From the NCBI GenBank assembly GCA_002928875.1, contig PERO01000004.1, positions 62,001-126,000 on the forward strand: a stretch of 64,000 nt of DNA, given 5' to 3'. Within the stretch, counting starts at the first letter, position 1, and each line of letters starts with the position of its first letter. Source of the stretch: Methylobacterium sp. Lineage in GTDB: Bacteria; Pseudomonadota; Alphaproteobacteria; Rhizobiales; Beijerinckiaceae. A program made the translations under genes and the position numbers. Shown here piece by piece: positions 9,088 to 19,715 of the stretch. The notes below the pieces were generated by a model that did no database searches, was not told where the DNA came from, and worked only from the letters and a program-made list of their open reading frames with translations.

Positions 9088-11537
9088 GCGGTTGGCATCG
9101 CATTGGCGGGGTCATCGGGCCAGACATGCTTGGGATAGCGACCGCGCATGTCCGATCGCACATCGGCCCATGAGCCGGCCCAGAAGCGCGGCAGATCCTT
9201 CGTGATCTGGATTGGCCGATGCGCCGGCGAGAGCAGTTCGAGTGTCAGCGGCAGGCGCCCGCCCGCGATCGCCGGATGCTGCTTCAGGCCGAAAAGTTCC
9301 TGCACCCGGATCGACAGCAGCGGCGCGTGCTCGCCGTCATAGGCGATGGGGTGGCTGTTGCCCGTCGGCGCGGTGAAATGCGTCGGCGCTTCCGCCTCGA
9401 GCCGCTGCCGCATCGACCAGGGGATCAGCGCATCGAGCGCCGCGCCGAGGGTTTCCGCATCAATCTGCGCCAGCGCTGTCTTGCCGAGGAGGAAGGGCGC
9501 CAGCCATTCGCCGGCGGTTTCGGCGAGCGCGGCATCGGAGAGGTCCGGCCAGTCCATCTGCCCCGCCTGCCGGAGGAAACCGATGCGGGCGCGCAGCTGG
9601 TTCTGCGCCTTGCTCCAGCCGAGGCGATCGATCCCGGCCCGCGCCGCCGCTTCCGCGAGCACGCTCGCATTCTCGTTTGTCACCTCGACGGGAAGCGTCG
9701 CGGCATCGAGCACAAGCGCGTCGAGCCGCGTCTCGCGCCGGCGCCGCAGCGCACTGGCGCTTGCGTCGAAGCGCGTCACATCCTGCGTGGTGATGAGGTG
9801 ACCGAGAACATTGTCGATCTCGGTGCGGGCGATTTCCGCACCCAGCGTGATGCGCGCGCGCGCCGCCGTCCCGGTGAGTTCGGCCGCGACGAGAAACGCG
9901 GCCTTCGCGAGGGGATCGGCGGCATCGAGTTGCGCCTGCCGGCCGTTCGAAAGGGAAACCGCGCCGTTTCCGCGTGCTTTTCCCACGCGATCAGGAAAGG
10001 CCAGGGCGAGCAAGGCGCCAGCGGAAAGGGTGGCCTGCGCGCCGCTCGCGGGCTCCAGCTTCCGTGCCCGATCCGCCCAGCGCAAGGCGAGGTTGCGCGC
10101 GGCCTGCGCTTTCGGGCTGCGCTCCTGCCGGAAGCGTTCGAGCCGGGTCGCGGCATCGCTCGCCGTGCCGCCGAGGCCCCGCTCGGAAATCAGGGCCGCG
10201 AGCATCGCGCCATCCTCCGCCTGCCCGCGGCGCGCGCTTTCGAGCACCAGGGCCGCGAGACGCGGCTCCAGCGGCAGTTCCCGCAGATGCCGGCCGCGCG
10301 GCGTGAGGCGCCCCGCCTCATCCAGCGCGCCAAGCTCGGTGAGAAGGGTGTTCGCCTCGCGCAGGGCCGTCCTGGGCGGGGGATCGAGCAGGGCAAGACC
10401 TCCAGGATCGGCGATCCCCGCGCCGGCGCAATCGAGCCGGAAGCGCGCGAGGTCGGCTTCGAGGATTTCCGGCCGGTTGAAGGGCAGCAGGCCCTGATCC
10501 TGCGCCTCATCCCAGAGTCGCAGCGCGATGCCGGGCTCGGTGCGCCCCGCGCGGCCCCGCCGCTGATCGGCCGAGGCGCGGGAGACGCGCAGGGTCTCGA
10601 GCCGCGAGAGGCCGAGATCCGGTTCGTAGCGCGGCACGCGGGCGAGGCCGGAATCGACGACGATTCGCACACCCTCGATGGTGAGCGACGTCTCGGCGAT
10701 GCTCGTCGCCAGCACGATCTTGCGCCGCCCGGCGGGCGACGGGCGGATCGCGGCATCCTGCTTCGCGAAATCCAGCGCGCCAAAGAGCGGGCAGAGATCG
10801 ACATCCGCGGGGAGCCTGGCTTCCTCCAGCAAGCGCGCGACACGCTCGATCTCGCCCTGCCCCGGCAGGAAGGCGAGAATGGAGCCGGGCTCGCTGCGCA
10901 GGGCGGAAAGAATGCTGCCCGCCAGCTGCTCCTCGATGCGCTTGGTCGCGTCGCGGCCGAGATAGCGCGTCTCGACAGGGTAGGTGCGCCCCTCCGAGCG
11001 GATCACCGGCGCTTCACCCAGCAGGGCCGACAGACGCTCGTCGTCGAGCGTCGCGGACATCACGACGAGGCGCAGATCGGGCCGGAGTGCCGCTTGCGAT
11101 TCGAGCGCCAGAGCGAGGCCGAAATCGGCATCGAGCGAGCGTTCGTGGAATTCGTCGAAGAGCACGGCGGCAAGGCCCGGCACTTCAGGGTCATCCACCG
11201 CCATGCGGGCGAAAACGCCCTCGGTGACCACGAGAATGCGGGTCTTCGCGCTGGCACGGCTTTCAAAGCGCGTGCGCAGGCCCACCGTTTCGCCCAGCGG
11301 TTCACCGAGCAGGCTCGCCATGCGGCTTGCTGCTCCGCGCGCAGCGATGCGGCGGGGTTCGAGCACGAGGATCGTGCCGTCGCCACGCCAGGGCGCGTCC
11401 AGCAGGTCGAGCGGCACGCGCGTGGTTTTCCCGGCGCCGGGCGGGGCGACAAGCAGCGCGCGGTTTCCCGCCGAGAGCGCCTGCCGGAGCGCCGGCAGCG
11501 CCTCCTCGATCGGGAGCGCGTCGAAGCGCGGCCCCAT
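9063..11537 (-). CDS. hrpB: ATP-dependent RNA helicase HrpB
   Basis: DEAH/RHA-type superfamily 2 helicase, 824 residues, the usual HrpB length. Walker A APPGAGKTT is at about 31-39, the DEFHE box at 128-132, SATLDDERL at motif III, then motifs V/VI (SIAETSLTIEGV, QRRGRAGR), the HA2 domain and the long HrpB C-terminal domain ending near PKHVWPDDP. The cellular role of HrpB is poorly known. Its ATG overlaps the maeB stop by one base (TGATG), so the two are probably co-translated. The last codons lie in the tandem repeat. Confidence 0.95.
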   Translation of the reverse strand: MGPRFDALPIEEALPALRQALSAGNRALLVAPPGAGKTTRVPLDLLDAPWRGDGTILVLEPRRIAARGAASRMASLLGEPLGETVGLRTRFESRASAKTRILVVTEGVFARMAVDDPEVPGLAAVLFDEFHERSLDADFGLALALESQAALRPDLRLVVMSATLDDERLSALLGEAPVIRSEGRTYPVETRYLGRDATKRIEEQLAGSILSALRSEPGSILAFLPGQGEIERVARLLEEARLPADVDLCPLFGALDFAKQDAAIRPSPAGRRKIVLATSIAETSLTIEGVRIVVDSGLARVPRYEPDLGLSRLETLRVSRASADQRRGRAGRTEPGIALRLWDEAQDQGLLPFNRPEILEADLARFRLDCAGAGIADPGGLALLDPPPRTALREANTLLTELGALDEAGRLTPRGRHLRELPLEPRLAALVLESARRGQAEDGAMLAALISERGLGGTASDAATRLERFRQERSPKAQAARNLALRWADRARKLEPASGAQATLSAGALLALAFPDRVGKARGNGAVSLSNGRQAQLDAADPLAKAAFLVAAELTGTAARARITLGAEIARTEIDNVLGHLITTQDVTRFDASASALRRRRETRLDALVLDAATLPVEVTNENASVLAEAAARAGIDRLGWSKAQNQLRARIGFLRQAGQMDWPDLSDAALAETAGEWLAPFLLGKTALAQIDAETLGAALDALIPWSMRQRLEAEAPTHFTAPTGNSHPIAYDGEHAPLLSIRVQELFGLKQHPAIAGGRLPLTLELLSPAHRPIQITKDLPRFWAGSWADVRSDMRGRYPKHVWPDDPANAMPTARAKPRGT

Positions 11538-13822
11538 CAGCCGCCGATGCCGAAGGCCGCCAGCGTCGCCATGTTCACGAGGTCGCTGTCGCGCACATTG
11601 ATCGGCGCGATCTGCACCGCGCGATCAAGCCCGATGATCAGCGGCCCGATGACGGTGGAGCCGCCGAGTTCCTGCAGCATTTTCGTGGCGATGGCGGCGG
11701 AGTGGAAGGCCGGCATCACCAGCACATTCGCCGGGCCGGAGAGCCGGCAGAACGGATAGGCCGCCATGATCTCGGGGTTCAGCGCCACATCGGCACCCAT
11801 CTCGCCGTCATATTCGAAATCGACATGCCGCCGGTCGAGGATTTGCACGGCCTCGCGGACGCGCTCGGACCGCTCCGATTCCGGGTTGCCGAAGGTCGAG
11901 AAGGCCAGAAGCGCCACGCGCGGCGTGTAGCCCAGGCGACGCGCCGCCCCGGCGGCTTCCACGGCGATCTCGGCCAGTTCCTCCGCGGTCGGCATTTCGT
12001 GGATGGCGGTATCGGCCACCATCACCGTGCGACCGCGCGCCAGCACGAGGCTGATTCCGATCGCGCGATGGCCGGGCTTGTCGGCGATGACGCGCCGGAT
12101 TTCCGACAGGGCCGCCGAGTAGTTGCGGGTCACGCCCGTCACCATCGCATCGGCATCGCCGAGCGCCACCATGGAAGCGGCGAAGGTGTTGCGGTCGTTG
12201 TTGATGAGGCGCTGGCAATCGCGCTGCAGGAAGCCCTTGCGCTGCAGTTTCTCGTAGAGGAACTGCGTGTAGGCCCCGTTGCGCGTGGAAAGCCGGGCAT
12301 TGTGGATTTCGATGCCGCCCTTCAGGTCGATGCCATTCGCCGCGGCGGTCTGCTGGATGCGATCCTCGCGGCCGACGAGAATCGCCGTGCCGAGGCCCTG
12401 CGTGACGAAGCTCACGGCAGCGCGCATCACCGCCTCTTCCTCGCCTTCCGCGAACACGACGCGCTTCGGCCGGCGGCGCACCTGCTCGAAGACGCGCGCG
12501 AGAACGCCCGCGACGGGGTCCCGCCGGGCGGAGAGCGCCCGCTCGTATTCCTGCCGGCTCTTCAGCGGCTTGCGGGCGACGCCCGTCTCCATGGCCGCGA
12601 CGGCGACCGCGCTCGAGATGCGCGCCATCAGCCGCGGATCAAACGGCACGGGGATGATGTAGTCGCGCCCGAAACGCGGACGCGAGCCGGCATAGGCCGC
12701 AGCCACCTCGTCCGGCACGTCCTCGCGCGCGAGTTCGGCCAGGGCCTGCGCCGCCGCGATCTTCATTTCCATGTTGATTGCGCTCGCCTGCACATCGAGC
12801 GCGCCCCGGAAGAGATACGGAAAACCCAGCACGTTGTTGACCTGGTTCGGATAATCCGAACGGCCCGTCGCCATGATGGCATCCGTGCGGATGGCGGCGA
12901 CCTCCTCCGGCAGGATTTCCGGATCGGGGTTCGCCATCGCGAAGATGATGGGGTTCTCCGCCATGGAGGCCACCATCTCCTTCGTCAACGCGCCCTTCTG
13001 CGAGAGGCCGAAGAAGGCATCCGCGCCCTTCATCGCATCCGCGAGGCTGCGGGATTTCGTGGGCACCGCATGGGCGCTCTTCCACTGGTTCATGCCCTCG
13101 GTGCGGCCCTGGTAGATCACGCCCTTGGTGTCGCAGAGCATCACGTTCTCGGGCTTGAAGCCCATAGCCTTCAGCAATTCCACGCAGGCGATGCCGGCCG
13201 CACCGGCGCCGTTCACGACGAGGCGTGTGGAATGGATGTCGCGGCCCGTGATCTCGAGCGCGTTGAGCAGGCCCGCTGCGGCGATGATCGCGGTGCCGTG
13301 CTGGTCGTCATGGAAGACGGGGATATCCATCAATTCCTTGAGGCGCTGCTCGATGATGAAGCATTCGGGCGCCTTGATGTCCTCGAGATTGATGCCGCCG
13401 AAGGAGGGGCCGAGATAGCGCACGGCATTGATGAAGGCGTCGGCATCCTCGGTATCGACCTCGAGATCGATCGAATCGATATCGGCGAAGCGCTTGAAGA
13501 GCACGCTCTTGCCTTCCATCACCGGCTTCGAGGCCAAGGCGCCGAGATTGCCAAGGCCGAGAATCGCCGTGCCGTTCGAGATCACCGCGATCATGTTGCC
13601 GCGTGCGGTGTAATCATAGGCCGTGGCGGGATCGGCCGCGATCGCCTTCACCGGCACCGCGACACCCGGCGAATAGGCGAGGCTGAGATCGCGCTGGGTC
13701 GCCATGGGCTTGGTGGGCACCACCTCGAGCTTGCCCGGCTTGCCGCGCGAGTGGAAATCCAGCGCCTCCTGATCGGTGAAGGTCGGGCGGGCATTGGGTC
13801 GCTTGTCGAATTCGCCGGGCAT
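11537..13822 (-). CDS. maeB: NADP-dependent malic enzyme fused to a phosphotransacetylase-like domain (MaeB type)
   Basis: Oxidative decarboxylation of malate to pyruvate, yielding NADPH. 761 residues from ATG 13822, preceded by a purine-rich GAGAGAAG stretch; the in-frame ATG at 13933 is rejected as too far upstream. Residues ~15-150 are the malic N domain (SLAYSPGVA), ~160-410 the NAD(P)-binding malic domain ([24 protein letters not shown]), and ~430-755 the PTA-like domain. In characterised rhizobial homologues the PTA domain is regulatory and lacks phosphotransacetylase activity. It is divergent from mutS and coupled to hrpB. Confidence 0.95.
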   Translation of the reverse strand: MPGEFDKRPNARPTFTDQEALDFHSRGKPGKLEVVPTKPMATQRDLSLAYSPGVAVPVKAIAADPATAYDYTARGNMIAVISNGTAILGLGNLGALASKPVMEGKSVLFKRFADIDSIDLEVDTEDADAFINAVRYLGPSFGGINLEDIKAPECFIIEQRLKELMDIPVFHDDQHGTAIIAAAGLLNALEITGRDIHSTRLVVNGAGAAGIACVELLKAMGFKPENVMLCDTKGVIYQGRTEGMNQWKSAHAVPTKSRSLADAMKGADAFFGLSQKGALTKEMVASMAENPIIFAMANPDPEILPEEVAAIRTDAIMATGRSDYPNQVNNVLGFPYLFRGALDVQASAINMEMKIAAAQALAELAREDVPDEVAAAYAGSRPRFGRDYIIPVPFDPRLMARISSAVAVAAMETGVARKPLKSRQEYERALSARRDPVAGVLARVFEQVRRRPKRVVFAEGEEEAVMRAAVSFVTQGLGTAILVGREDRIQQTAAANGIDLKGGIEIHNARLSTRNGAYTQFLYEKLQRKGFLQRDCQRLINNDRNTFAASMVALGDADAMVTGVTRNYSAALSEIRRVIADKPGHRAIGISLVLARGRTVMVADTAIHEMPTAEELAEIAVEAAGAARRLGYTPRVALLAFSTFGNPESERSERVREAVQILDRRHVDFEYDGEMGADVALNPEIMAAYPFCRLSGPANVLVMPAFHSAAIATKMLQELGGSTVIGPLIIGLDRAVQIAPINVRDSDLVNMATLAAFGIGG

Positions 13823-14018
13823 CGTCTTCTCTCTGTTGTCTGTCAGGCGCGGCTGTTCCCTTCCAGCCGGCCGGCCTCCCGCCGGACTTCCACCCTTACG
13901 AAGGTTATCCCCAAGGCTCAAGCCGGGGGCCATCGAACATTCGCATCGGACTTTCGTGGATTTCCGCAGGCATGCTAGCGAAGGCCTGCCCTTGCCGCCG
14001 AACCGAGCCCAGCCCGCG

Positions 14019-16727
14019 ATGCGCGACCCCGCTTTCGATCCCCCGCAGGACGCCTACGACGTCCCGCTGCGCGACCCGAACGCCACGCCCTCGATGGCGC
14101 AATATATCGAGATCAAGGCCGCCAATCCGGATTGCCTGCTGTTCTACCGCATGGGCGATTTCTACGAATTGTTCTTTCGTGATGCCGAAATCGCCGCGCG
14201 CACGCTCGGCATCGTGCTCACGAAGCGCGGCAAGCATGCAGGCGACGACATCCCCATGTGCGGCGTGCCGGTTTCGCGCTCGGATGAATACCTGCATCGC
14301 CTCATCGCCGCCGGCCATCGCGTGGCGATCTGCGAGCAGCTCGAAGACCCGGCAGAGGCGAAGAAGCGCGGCTCGAAGGCCGTGGTGCGGCGGGATGTGG
14401 TGCGCATCGTCACGCCCGGCACCATCACCGAGGAAGGGCTGCTCGATGCCCGCCGCGCGAGCCTGCTCACGGCCATCGCTAGGCAGCGAACCGGCGAGGA
14501 GCAATGGGATTACGCGCTCGCGGCGGTCGATCTCTCCACCGGCGAACTCGTGGTGGGGCGCGTCGGCGAGGCCGATCTCGCGGGCGAAATCGCCCGGCTC
14601 GATCCGCGCGAGATGCTCGTGCCCGATGCGCTGCTGGAGGAGAAGGGCCTCGCCGCGCTCTGGCACAATCCCGGCTTCGCCATCACGCGGCAGGCGCGCG
14701 ACGGTTTCGACCCGGCTTCCGCCGAACGACGCGTGCTCGACCATTTCGGCGTCGCGACGCTTGACGCCTTCGGCGGCTTCACGCGGCTGGAAGTCGCGGC
14801 GCTCGGCGCGATCATCGCCTATCTCGAACGCACGCAGCTCGATCAACGCGCGCCGCTGATGGCGCCGCGTCGGCGCGCCTCCGCCGAGACCATGGCGATC
14901 GACGCCGCGACGCGCCTCAACCTCGAACTCGCCCGCACACTCTCCGGCGAGCGCGCCGGCAGCCTGCTCGCCACCATCGACCGGACGGTGACGGCCGCCG
15001 GTGGCCGGCTTCTCGCGCAATGGCTCGGCGCGCCGCTGCTCTCCCGCGCGATCATCGAGGCGCGGCAGGAGGCCGTCGGTTTCCTCATCGAAAATTCCGA
15101 TCGGCGGCGCGTGCTGCGCGATGCGCTCGGAGAGGCGCCTGATCTGCTGCGCTCGCTCACCCGCCTCGCCATGGATCGCGCCGGCCCCCGCGATCTGCAG
15201 GCGATCGCGCGCGCCATCCTCGCGGCGGAAGAACTCGCGCGGGCCCTGCCGGGGGATGCGCCGGCGCTCATCGTCGATGCCATCGAGGCGCTCGCGCGGG
15301 CACCGGCCGCTCTCGGCCGGCGCATCATGGATGGCCTTGCCGAGGACGTGCCGCTGGTGCGCCGCGATGGCGGGTTCATCCGCGCCGGGTTCGATACCGA
15401 ACTCGACGAATACCTCGCCCTGAAGACCGACAGCCGGCAGGTGATCGCCGAGTTGCAGGCGCGCTACGCCGACGCGGTGGATGCGCGCACGCTGCGCATC
15501 AAGCACAACAACCAGCTCGGCTATTTCATCGAGGTGCCGCAGGCCGTGGGCGAAAGGCTGCTGCAGCCCCCGCTTCAGGGCCAGTTCGTGCATCGCCAGA
15601 CCATGGCCGGCGCGATGCGCTTCACCACGACCGAACTCGGCGGGCTGGAGCGGAAGATCCTCGAAGCGTCGGATCGGGCGCTGAAATGCGAACTCCGGCA
15701 TTTCGAGGCCTTCGCGGCGGCTTTGCTGGCCGAGGAAAAGCCCCTGCGCCGCGTGGCCGAGGCGCTGGCGCAACTCGATTGTCTCGCGAGCCTTGGCGAG
15801 CTCGCGGAGCGCGAGAATTACACGCGACCCCACATCACCGACGGGCTGGAATTCGAGATTGTCGGCGGGCGCCACCCGGTGGTGGAAGCCGCCTTGCGCC
15901 GGAGCGGCGAGAGCTTCATCGCGAACCCCTGCGACCTCTCGGGCAACGAGAAGGGCGGGCGCATCCTGCTCGTCACCGGCGCGAACATGGCCGGCAAATC
16001 CACCTATCTCCGGCAGAACGCGCTGATCGCGATTCTGGCGCAGATCGGCAGCTTCGTGCCGGCGGAAAGCGCGCGGATCGGCCTTGTCGACCGGCTCTTC
16101 AGCCGCGTGGGCGCGGCGGATGATCTCGCGCGCGGCCGCTCGACCTTCATGGTCGAGATGGTGGAAACGGCCGCGATCCTCAATCAGGCGGGTCCGCGCG
16201 CGCTGGTGATCCTCGACGAGATCGGGCGCGGCACCGCGACCTATGACGGCCTCTCCATCGCCTGGGCGGCGATCGAGCACCTGCACGAGCAGAACCGCTG
16301 CCGCGCGCTCTTCGCCACGCATTTCCACGAATTGACCGCGCTTGGGAACCGCCTGCCGCGCCTTCAGCCGGTGACGATGAAGGTCACGACCTACAAGGGC
16401 GACGTGATCTTCCTGCATGAGGTGATCGCGGGGGCGGCGGATCGCTCCTATGGCATTCAGGTCGCGAAGCTCGCGGGGCTTCCGGCGGCCGTCGTGGCCC
16501 GCGCGGGCGGCATCCTCGCCGAACTCGAAAAGGCGGATCGCGCCCATCCCCGCCTCGCCAGCATGGATGACCTGCCGCTATTTCGCATCGCGGAAAGCCT
16601 GCCGCCGGCTCCCGCCGCACCCGGTCCGGTGGAGGAAGCGATCCGCGCGCTGGACCCCGACGAGATGAGCCCGCGCGAGGCGCATGAGGCCCTCTACCGG
16701 CTGAAGCGGCTGCTGGCCGAACGCTGA
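14019..16727 (+). CDS. mutS: DNA mismatch repair protein MutS
   Basis: Mismatch recognition ATPase, 902 residues from ATG 14019; upstream in-frame starts would extend it into the maeB promoter region. Domain I carries the mismatch-binding FYE motif in FYRMGDFYELF (around residue 45). The core, lever and clamp regions follow. The ABC ATPase has Walker A TGANMAGKSTYLRQ, the signature near GRSTFMVEM, Walker B LVILDEIGRGTATYDG and the helix-turn-helix dimer region near the C-terminus. It is a single gene divergent from maeB across ~196 bases. Confidence 0.97.
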   Translation: MRDPAFDPPQDAYDVPLRDPNATPSMAQYIEIKAANPDCLLFYRMGDFYELFFRDAEIAARTLGIVLTKRGKHAGDDIPMCGVPVSRSDEYLHRLIAAGHRVAICEQLEDPAEAKKRGSKAVVRRDVVRIVTPGTITEEGLLDARRASLLTAIARQRTGEEQWDYALAAVDLSTGELVVGRVGEADLAGEIARLDPREMLVPDALLEEKGLAALWHNPGFAITRQARDGFDPASAERRVLDHFGVATLDAFGGFTRLEVAALGAIIAYLERTQLDQRAPLMAPRRRASAETMAIDAATRLNLELARTLSGERAGSLLATIDRTVTAAGGRLLAQWLGAPLLSRAIIEARQEAVGFLIENSDRRRVLRDALGEAPDLLRSLTRLAMDRAGPRDLQAIARAILAAEELARALPGDAPALIVDAIEALARAPAALGRRIMDGLAEDVPLVRRDGGFIRAGFDTELDEYLALKTDSRQVIAELQARYADAVDARTLRIKHNNQLGYFIEVPQAVGERLLQPPLQGQFVHRQTMAGAMRFTTTELGGLERKILEASDRALKCELRHFEAFAAALLAEEKPLRRVAEALAQLDCLASLGELAERENYTRPHITDGLEFEIVGGRHPVVEAALRRSGESFIANPCDLSGNEKGGRILLVTGANMAGKSTYLRQNALIAILAQIGSFVPAESARIGLVDRLFSRVGAADDLARGRSTFMVEMVETAAILNQAGPRALVILDEIGRGTATYDGLSIAWAAIEHLHEQNRCRALFATHFHELTALGNRLPRLQPVTMKVTTYKGDVIFLHEVIAGAADRSYGIQVAKLAGLPAAVVARAGGILAELEKADRAHPRLASMDDLPLFRIAESLPPAPAAPGPVEEAIRALDPDEMSPREAHEALYRLKRLLAER

Positions 16728-16733
16728 GCGGCT

Positions 16734-17522
16734 TCAGGCGTTGCGGCCCCGCATCAGAACCAGCCCGCCATTCCAGGCCAGCGTGATCGCAAGCCCCAGG
16801 CCGAGCGCCCAAAAGCGGCCGATCGGCTCGACCAGAACCGCGGCGACAGCCAGCGCGATCGCGAAGCCGATCATGCCGGGCACGCCGCTCACGATCACCG
16901 CGGCCGTCGCCGGGCCACCGATCCGGGGGTGCAGGATCGCGATGAGGCTCGACAGCACGACCGGGAACACCGCGAGCCAGCCGGAGCCATAGGCTCCGAG
17001 AACGTCGCTCAGGAGCGTGATGGCCGCCACCAGCGCCGCCACGGCCAGCGCGCGCAGCGGAATGGCAAACCACGGTCGCATCGGCAGGGCACCGGCCCGC
17101 GCGGCGAGATAGGAGCGGGTGAGGGGAATGAGCGCGAGATAGGCCGCGATGTTCAGCACAAGGGCCGAGGCCAGCGACCACGGCAGGTGCTTCAGCAGGT
17201 AGGCGCCGAAAGTCCAGAGCATCAGGGCTCCGGCGAGCGACGGCAGGGCGCTCATGCGCTGCGCCAGCCACGCATAGCCCAGGATGTAGAAGGTCAGCGC
17301 CAGGTTGGTGACGAGGCTGCCGACCAGCGCTCCCGCCATGAAGGCTTCATCATGGCCGAGCGCCAGGAAGACCAAGGCGGGCCCGGCGGAAACCGGGAGC
17401 GTCGCGACCATGGCCGCGAGAAACGGTTTCGATTTCTCGGCAATGATCGACACCGCCACGACGATCGTCGCGGCGATCCCCATTTTCGACAGCAGCAGAA
17501 GCGAGGCTTCCGCTCCTGTCAT
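16734..17522 (-). CDS. Multi-pass membrane protein of unknown function
   Basis: 262 residues from ATG 17522, which overlaps the osmC stop (ATGA), so it is the last gene of the minus-strand operon. Eight or nine hydrophobic segments are evident, with only short loops. Pro-Val-Ser-Ala-Gly-Pro motifs occur in helix 2 and a Gly/Pro-rich motif near VSGVPGMIGFA. I do not recognise a defined family or catalytic residues. Coupling to osmC and to the ssu-type ABC genes suggests a transport or envelope role, but that is inference. Confidence 0.75.
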   Translation of the reverse strand: MTGAEASLLLLSKMGIAATIVVAVSIIAEKSKPFLAAMVATLPVSAGPALVFLALGHDEAFMAGALVGSLVTNLALTFYILGYAWLAQRMSALPSLAGALMLWTFGAYLLKHLPWSLASALVLNIAAYLALIPLTRSYLAARAGALPMRPWFAIPLRALAVAALVAAITLLSDVLGAYGSGWLAVFPVVLSSLIAILHPRIGGPATAAVIVSGVPGMIGFAIALAVAAVLVEPIGRFWALGLGLAITLAWNGGLVLMRGRNA

Positions 17523-18043
17523 GCGCGCTCGACCCGAACACTCGACGTGGCCGGGTTGCGCAAGGTCTGGAAGACCACGCAATAGCGCTCCGTGAGCTTG
17601 ATGAGCTGCGCGATCTGTTCGTCACCGGCGTCGGTGTCGAGCTTGAAGATCAGCCGGATCGACTGGAAGCCGACCGGTGCCTCCTTGTCGACGCCGAGCG
17701 TGCCGCGGAAATCGAGATCGCCCTCGGCGATGACATGGCCGGCCCGCAGCGGGATGTTCAACGCGGTCGCGACCGCCTTCAGCGTCACGCCGGCGCAAGC
17801 CACCAGGGCCTCGAGCAGCATGTCGCCGGAACAGAGTTCCGCGCCCGAGCCGCCGGTCAGCGGATGCAACCCGGCTTCCGCGATGGCACGGCCGGTTTCC
17901 ACCTTGCAGGCGATCTTGGCTTCGTCGATCGCGCCCTTTGCGCGCAGGGTGAGAACGGCGGCAGACTGATCCTCGCGGTACTTCGCCTTCAGCGGCGCCT
18001 GAATTGCGCGCAGCTTTTCGGCATCGATCACGGTTTCCGACAT
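17519..18043 (-). CDS. OsmC family protein
   Basis: 174 residues from ATG 18043, with a CGAGG site upstream; the long N-terminal extension to 18145 overlaps ssuB and is rejected. The OsmC/Ohr fold is indicated by two cysteines in the right places (ELCSGDMLLEALVACAGVTL and ERYCVVF) and the glycine-rich approach LTGGSGAELC. OsmC/Ohr proteins reduce organic hydroperoxides with paired cysteines, but many OsmC paralogues lack a known substrate. It follows the ABC transporter genes and overlaps the membrane protein gene. Confidence 0.87.
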   Translation of the reverse strand: MSETVIDAEKLRAIQAPLKAKYREDQSAAVLTLRAKGAIDEAKIACKVETGRAIAEAGLHPLTGGSGAELCSGDMLLEALVACAGVTLKAVATALNIPLRAGHVIAEGDLDFRGTLGVDKEAPVGFQSIRLIFKLDTDAGDEQIAQLIKLTERYCVVFQTLRNPATSSVRVERA

Positions 18044-18065
18044 CGACAAACCTCGTTGAGCCGGC

Positions 18066-18851
18066 TTACCACCAGAAAGCGGCGGTCTCGGATACGCCGG
18101 ACGCGGGCTTGGATTGACCTTCCGAAAGCGATCCGTCAAGCGCATCGAGAACCCGCCGGCTCACCTCGTGGAAGGCATCGGAGCGCCGGTCGCGGGGGCG
18201 CGGCAGATCGACGCGGATTTCCGTGAAGATTCGCCCGGGTTTCGGCTGCATCACCACGATGCGATCCGCCAGTGTCACGGCCTCATCAACATCGTGTGTC
18301 ACGATAAGCAGGCTCACGCGGTCCGTTTCCCATAAGGCGAGCAGATGCTCATGCAGGGAGGCCCGCGTGAAGGCATCGAGGGCCGAGAACGGCTCGTCGA
18401 GCAGCAGCACCTTCGGCTGCGTCACCAGGGCCCGGGCGATCGCCACGCGCTGCGCCTGCCCGCCGGAAAGCTCGCGCGGCCAGCGCTTCTCGAACCCGGC
18501 GAGGCCGATGCGCAGGAGCGCGCGGCTCACCCGTGCCTCGCGTTCCGCCCGCGGCAGATGCGCGATGCCGAAGCCGATATTGTCCGCCACGCTGAGCCAG
18601 GGCAGCAGGCGCGGCTCCTGGAAGATGATGCCGACATCGGCGGAGGGTTCGTGCAGCTCGGCCCCATCGAGTTCGATCAGGCCGGTGGAGGGGGCATCGA
18701 GCCCGGCGACGAGCCGGAGCAGCGTCGTCTTCCCACAGCCCGAGCCGCCGACCATCGCGACGATCTCGCCCTGCGCCAGCTCCAGCGCGATGTTGCGGAG
18801 CGCTTCCTGGCCGCCGGGGAAGGTGCGCGACACGGAATCGAGCTTCAGCAT
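18066..18851 (-). CDS. ssuB: ABC transporter ATP-binding protein, sulfonate/taurine type
   Basis: 261 residues. Walker A GGSGCGKTTLL (about 35-45), Q-loop in GIIFQEPRLLPWL, signature ELSGGQAQRVAIARAL, Walker B VLLLDEPFSALDAF and the switch His in IVTHDVDEA are all present. It is closest in layout to SsuB/TauB/NrtD-type ATPases of the NitT/TauT family. It lies between ssuC (12 bases upstream) and osmC. The substrate is inferred from the binding protein; sulfonate, nitrate-like or thiamine-precursor substrates cannot be fully excluded. Confidence 0.88.
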   Translation of the reverse strand: MLKLDSVSRTFPGGQEALRNIALELAQGEIVAMVGGSGCGKTTLLRLVAGLDAPSTGLIELDGAELHEPSADVGIIFQEPRLLPWLSVADNIGFGIAHLPRAEREARVSRALLRIGLAGFEKRWPRELSGGQAQRVAIARALVTQPKVLLLDEPFSALDAFTRASLHEHLLALWETDRVSLLIVTHDVDEAVTLADRIVVMQPKPGRIFTEIRVDLPRPRDRRSDAFHEVSRRVLDALDGSLSEGQSKPASGVSETAAFWW

Positions 18852-18863
18852 CGCCGCCGCCCC

Positions 18864-19697
18864 TCAGTTCTTCTCGGTGGTCGAGAGATCATCGCGCCAG
18901 CGCAGATAGGGTCGGGTCGCCGCGGCCAGCAGCGCATCGGTGAGGAAGCCGAGCAGCGCGAAGGACAGGATCGCCGCGACGATCAGATCGGATCGCCCGA
19001 CCTGCTGTCCGTCGACGAGGAGGAAACCGAGACCTTCGCTGGCACCCATGATCTCGGCCGCGACGACGAACATCCAGCCAAGGCCGAGGCCCGCGCGCAA
19101 GGAGGTCACCAAAGCCGGCAGCGTGGCGGGCAGCAGGATGCGCCGGCCGGTTTCCAGCTTCGAAAGCCGGAAGACGCGGCCCACTTCGATCACCTTGCGG
19201 TCGATGGAGAGCACGGCGCCGAGCACGCCGAGATAGACCGGAAAGAACACGCCCACCGCGATCAGCGTGATCTTCGAGGTTTCGAAGATGCCGAACCACA
19301 GGATGAAGAGCGGCACCCAGGCAATGGAGGGCACGGCGCGCAGGGCCTGGATCGTGGGGTCGATCAACCGGCGGATCAGCGGGAGCGCGCCGGAGAGCGT
19401 GCCGAGCAGGATGCCCGCGCCCGCGCCGAACAGGAAGCCGAGCGCCACGCGCCAGCCCGTGGCCAGCCCATGCCGGAACCATTCCCCGGATTCCACGAGT
19501 TCGTGCAATGTCGCGGCGATCTTCGAGGGCGGGGGCGTGAAACGTCCCTCGAGCCAGCCGGCGCTGACGCCGATTTCGAGCAGGATCGCCAGCATCACGG
19601 GCAGGATCAGCCCGAGCCAGCCCTTCCACGCGACAGCGCGCCGGGTGGGGCCCGGCGCGGCTTCGGTGCGTGGATGAACCAGCGTCGTGTCGCTCAC
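18864..19697 (-). CDS. ssuC: ABC transporter permease, SsuC/TauC type
   Basis: 277 residues, with about six membrane segments after a short polar N-terminus. The BPD_transp_1 coupling motif falls around LPALVTSLRAGLGLGWMFVV (EAA-like loop with conserved Gly). The region TLSGALPLIRRLIDPTIQALRAVPSIAWVPLFILWFG is characteristic of NitT/TauT-family permeases. It lies between the binding protein and ATPase genes on the minus strand. Confidence 0.9.
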   Translation of the reverse strand: MSDTTLVHPRTEAAPGPTRRAVAWKGWLGLILPVMLAILLEIGVSAGWLEGRFTPPPSKIAATLHELVESGEWFRHGLATGWRVALGFLFGAGAGILLGTLSGALPLIRRLIDPTIQALRAVPSIAWVPLFILWFGIFETSKITLIAVGVFFPVYLGVLGAVLSIDRKVIEVGRVFRLSKLETGRRILLPATLPALVTSLRAGLGLGWMFVVAAEIMGASEGLGFLLVDGQQVGRSDLIVAAILSFALLGFLTDALLAAATRPYLRWRDDLSTTEKN

Positions 19698-19715
19698 GGG
19701 GCGGGTTGCTCCAGA

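Noticed and set aside
11537-13822. Separate malic enzyme and phosphotransacetylase genes or a misassembled fusion
   Set aside because: The fusion is the normal MaeB architecture.
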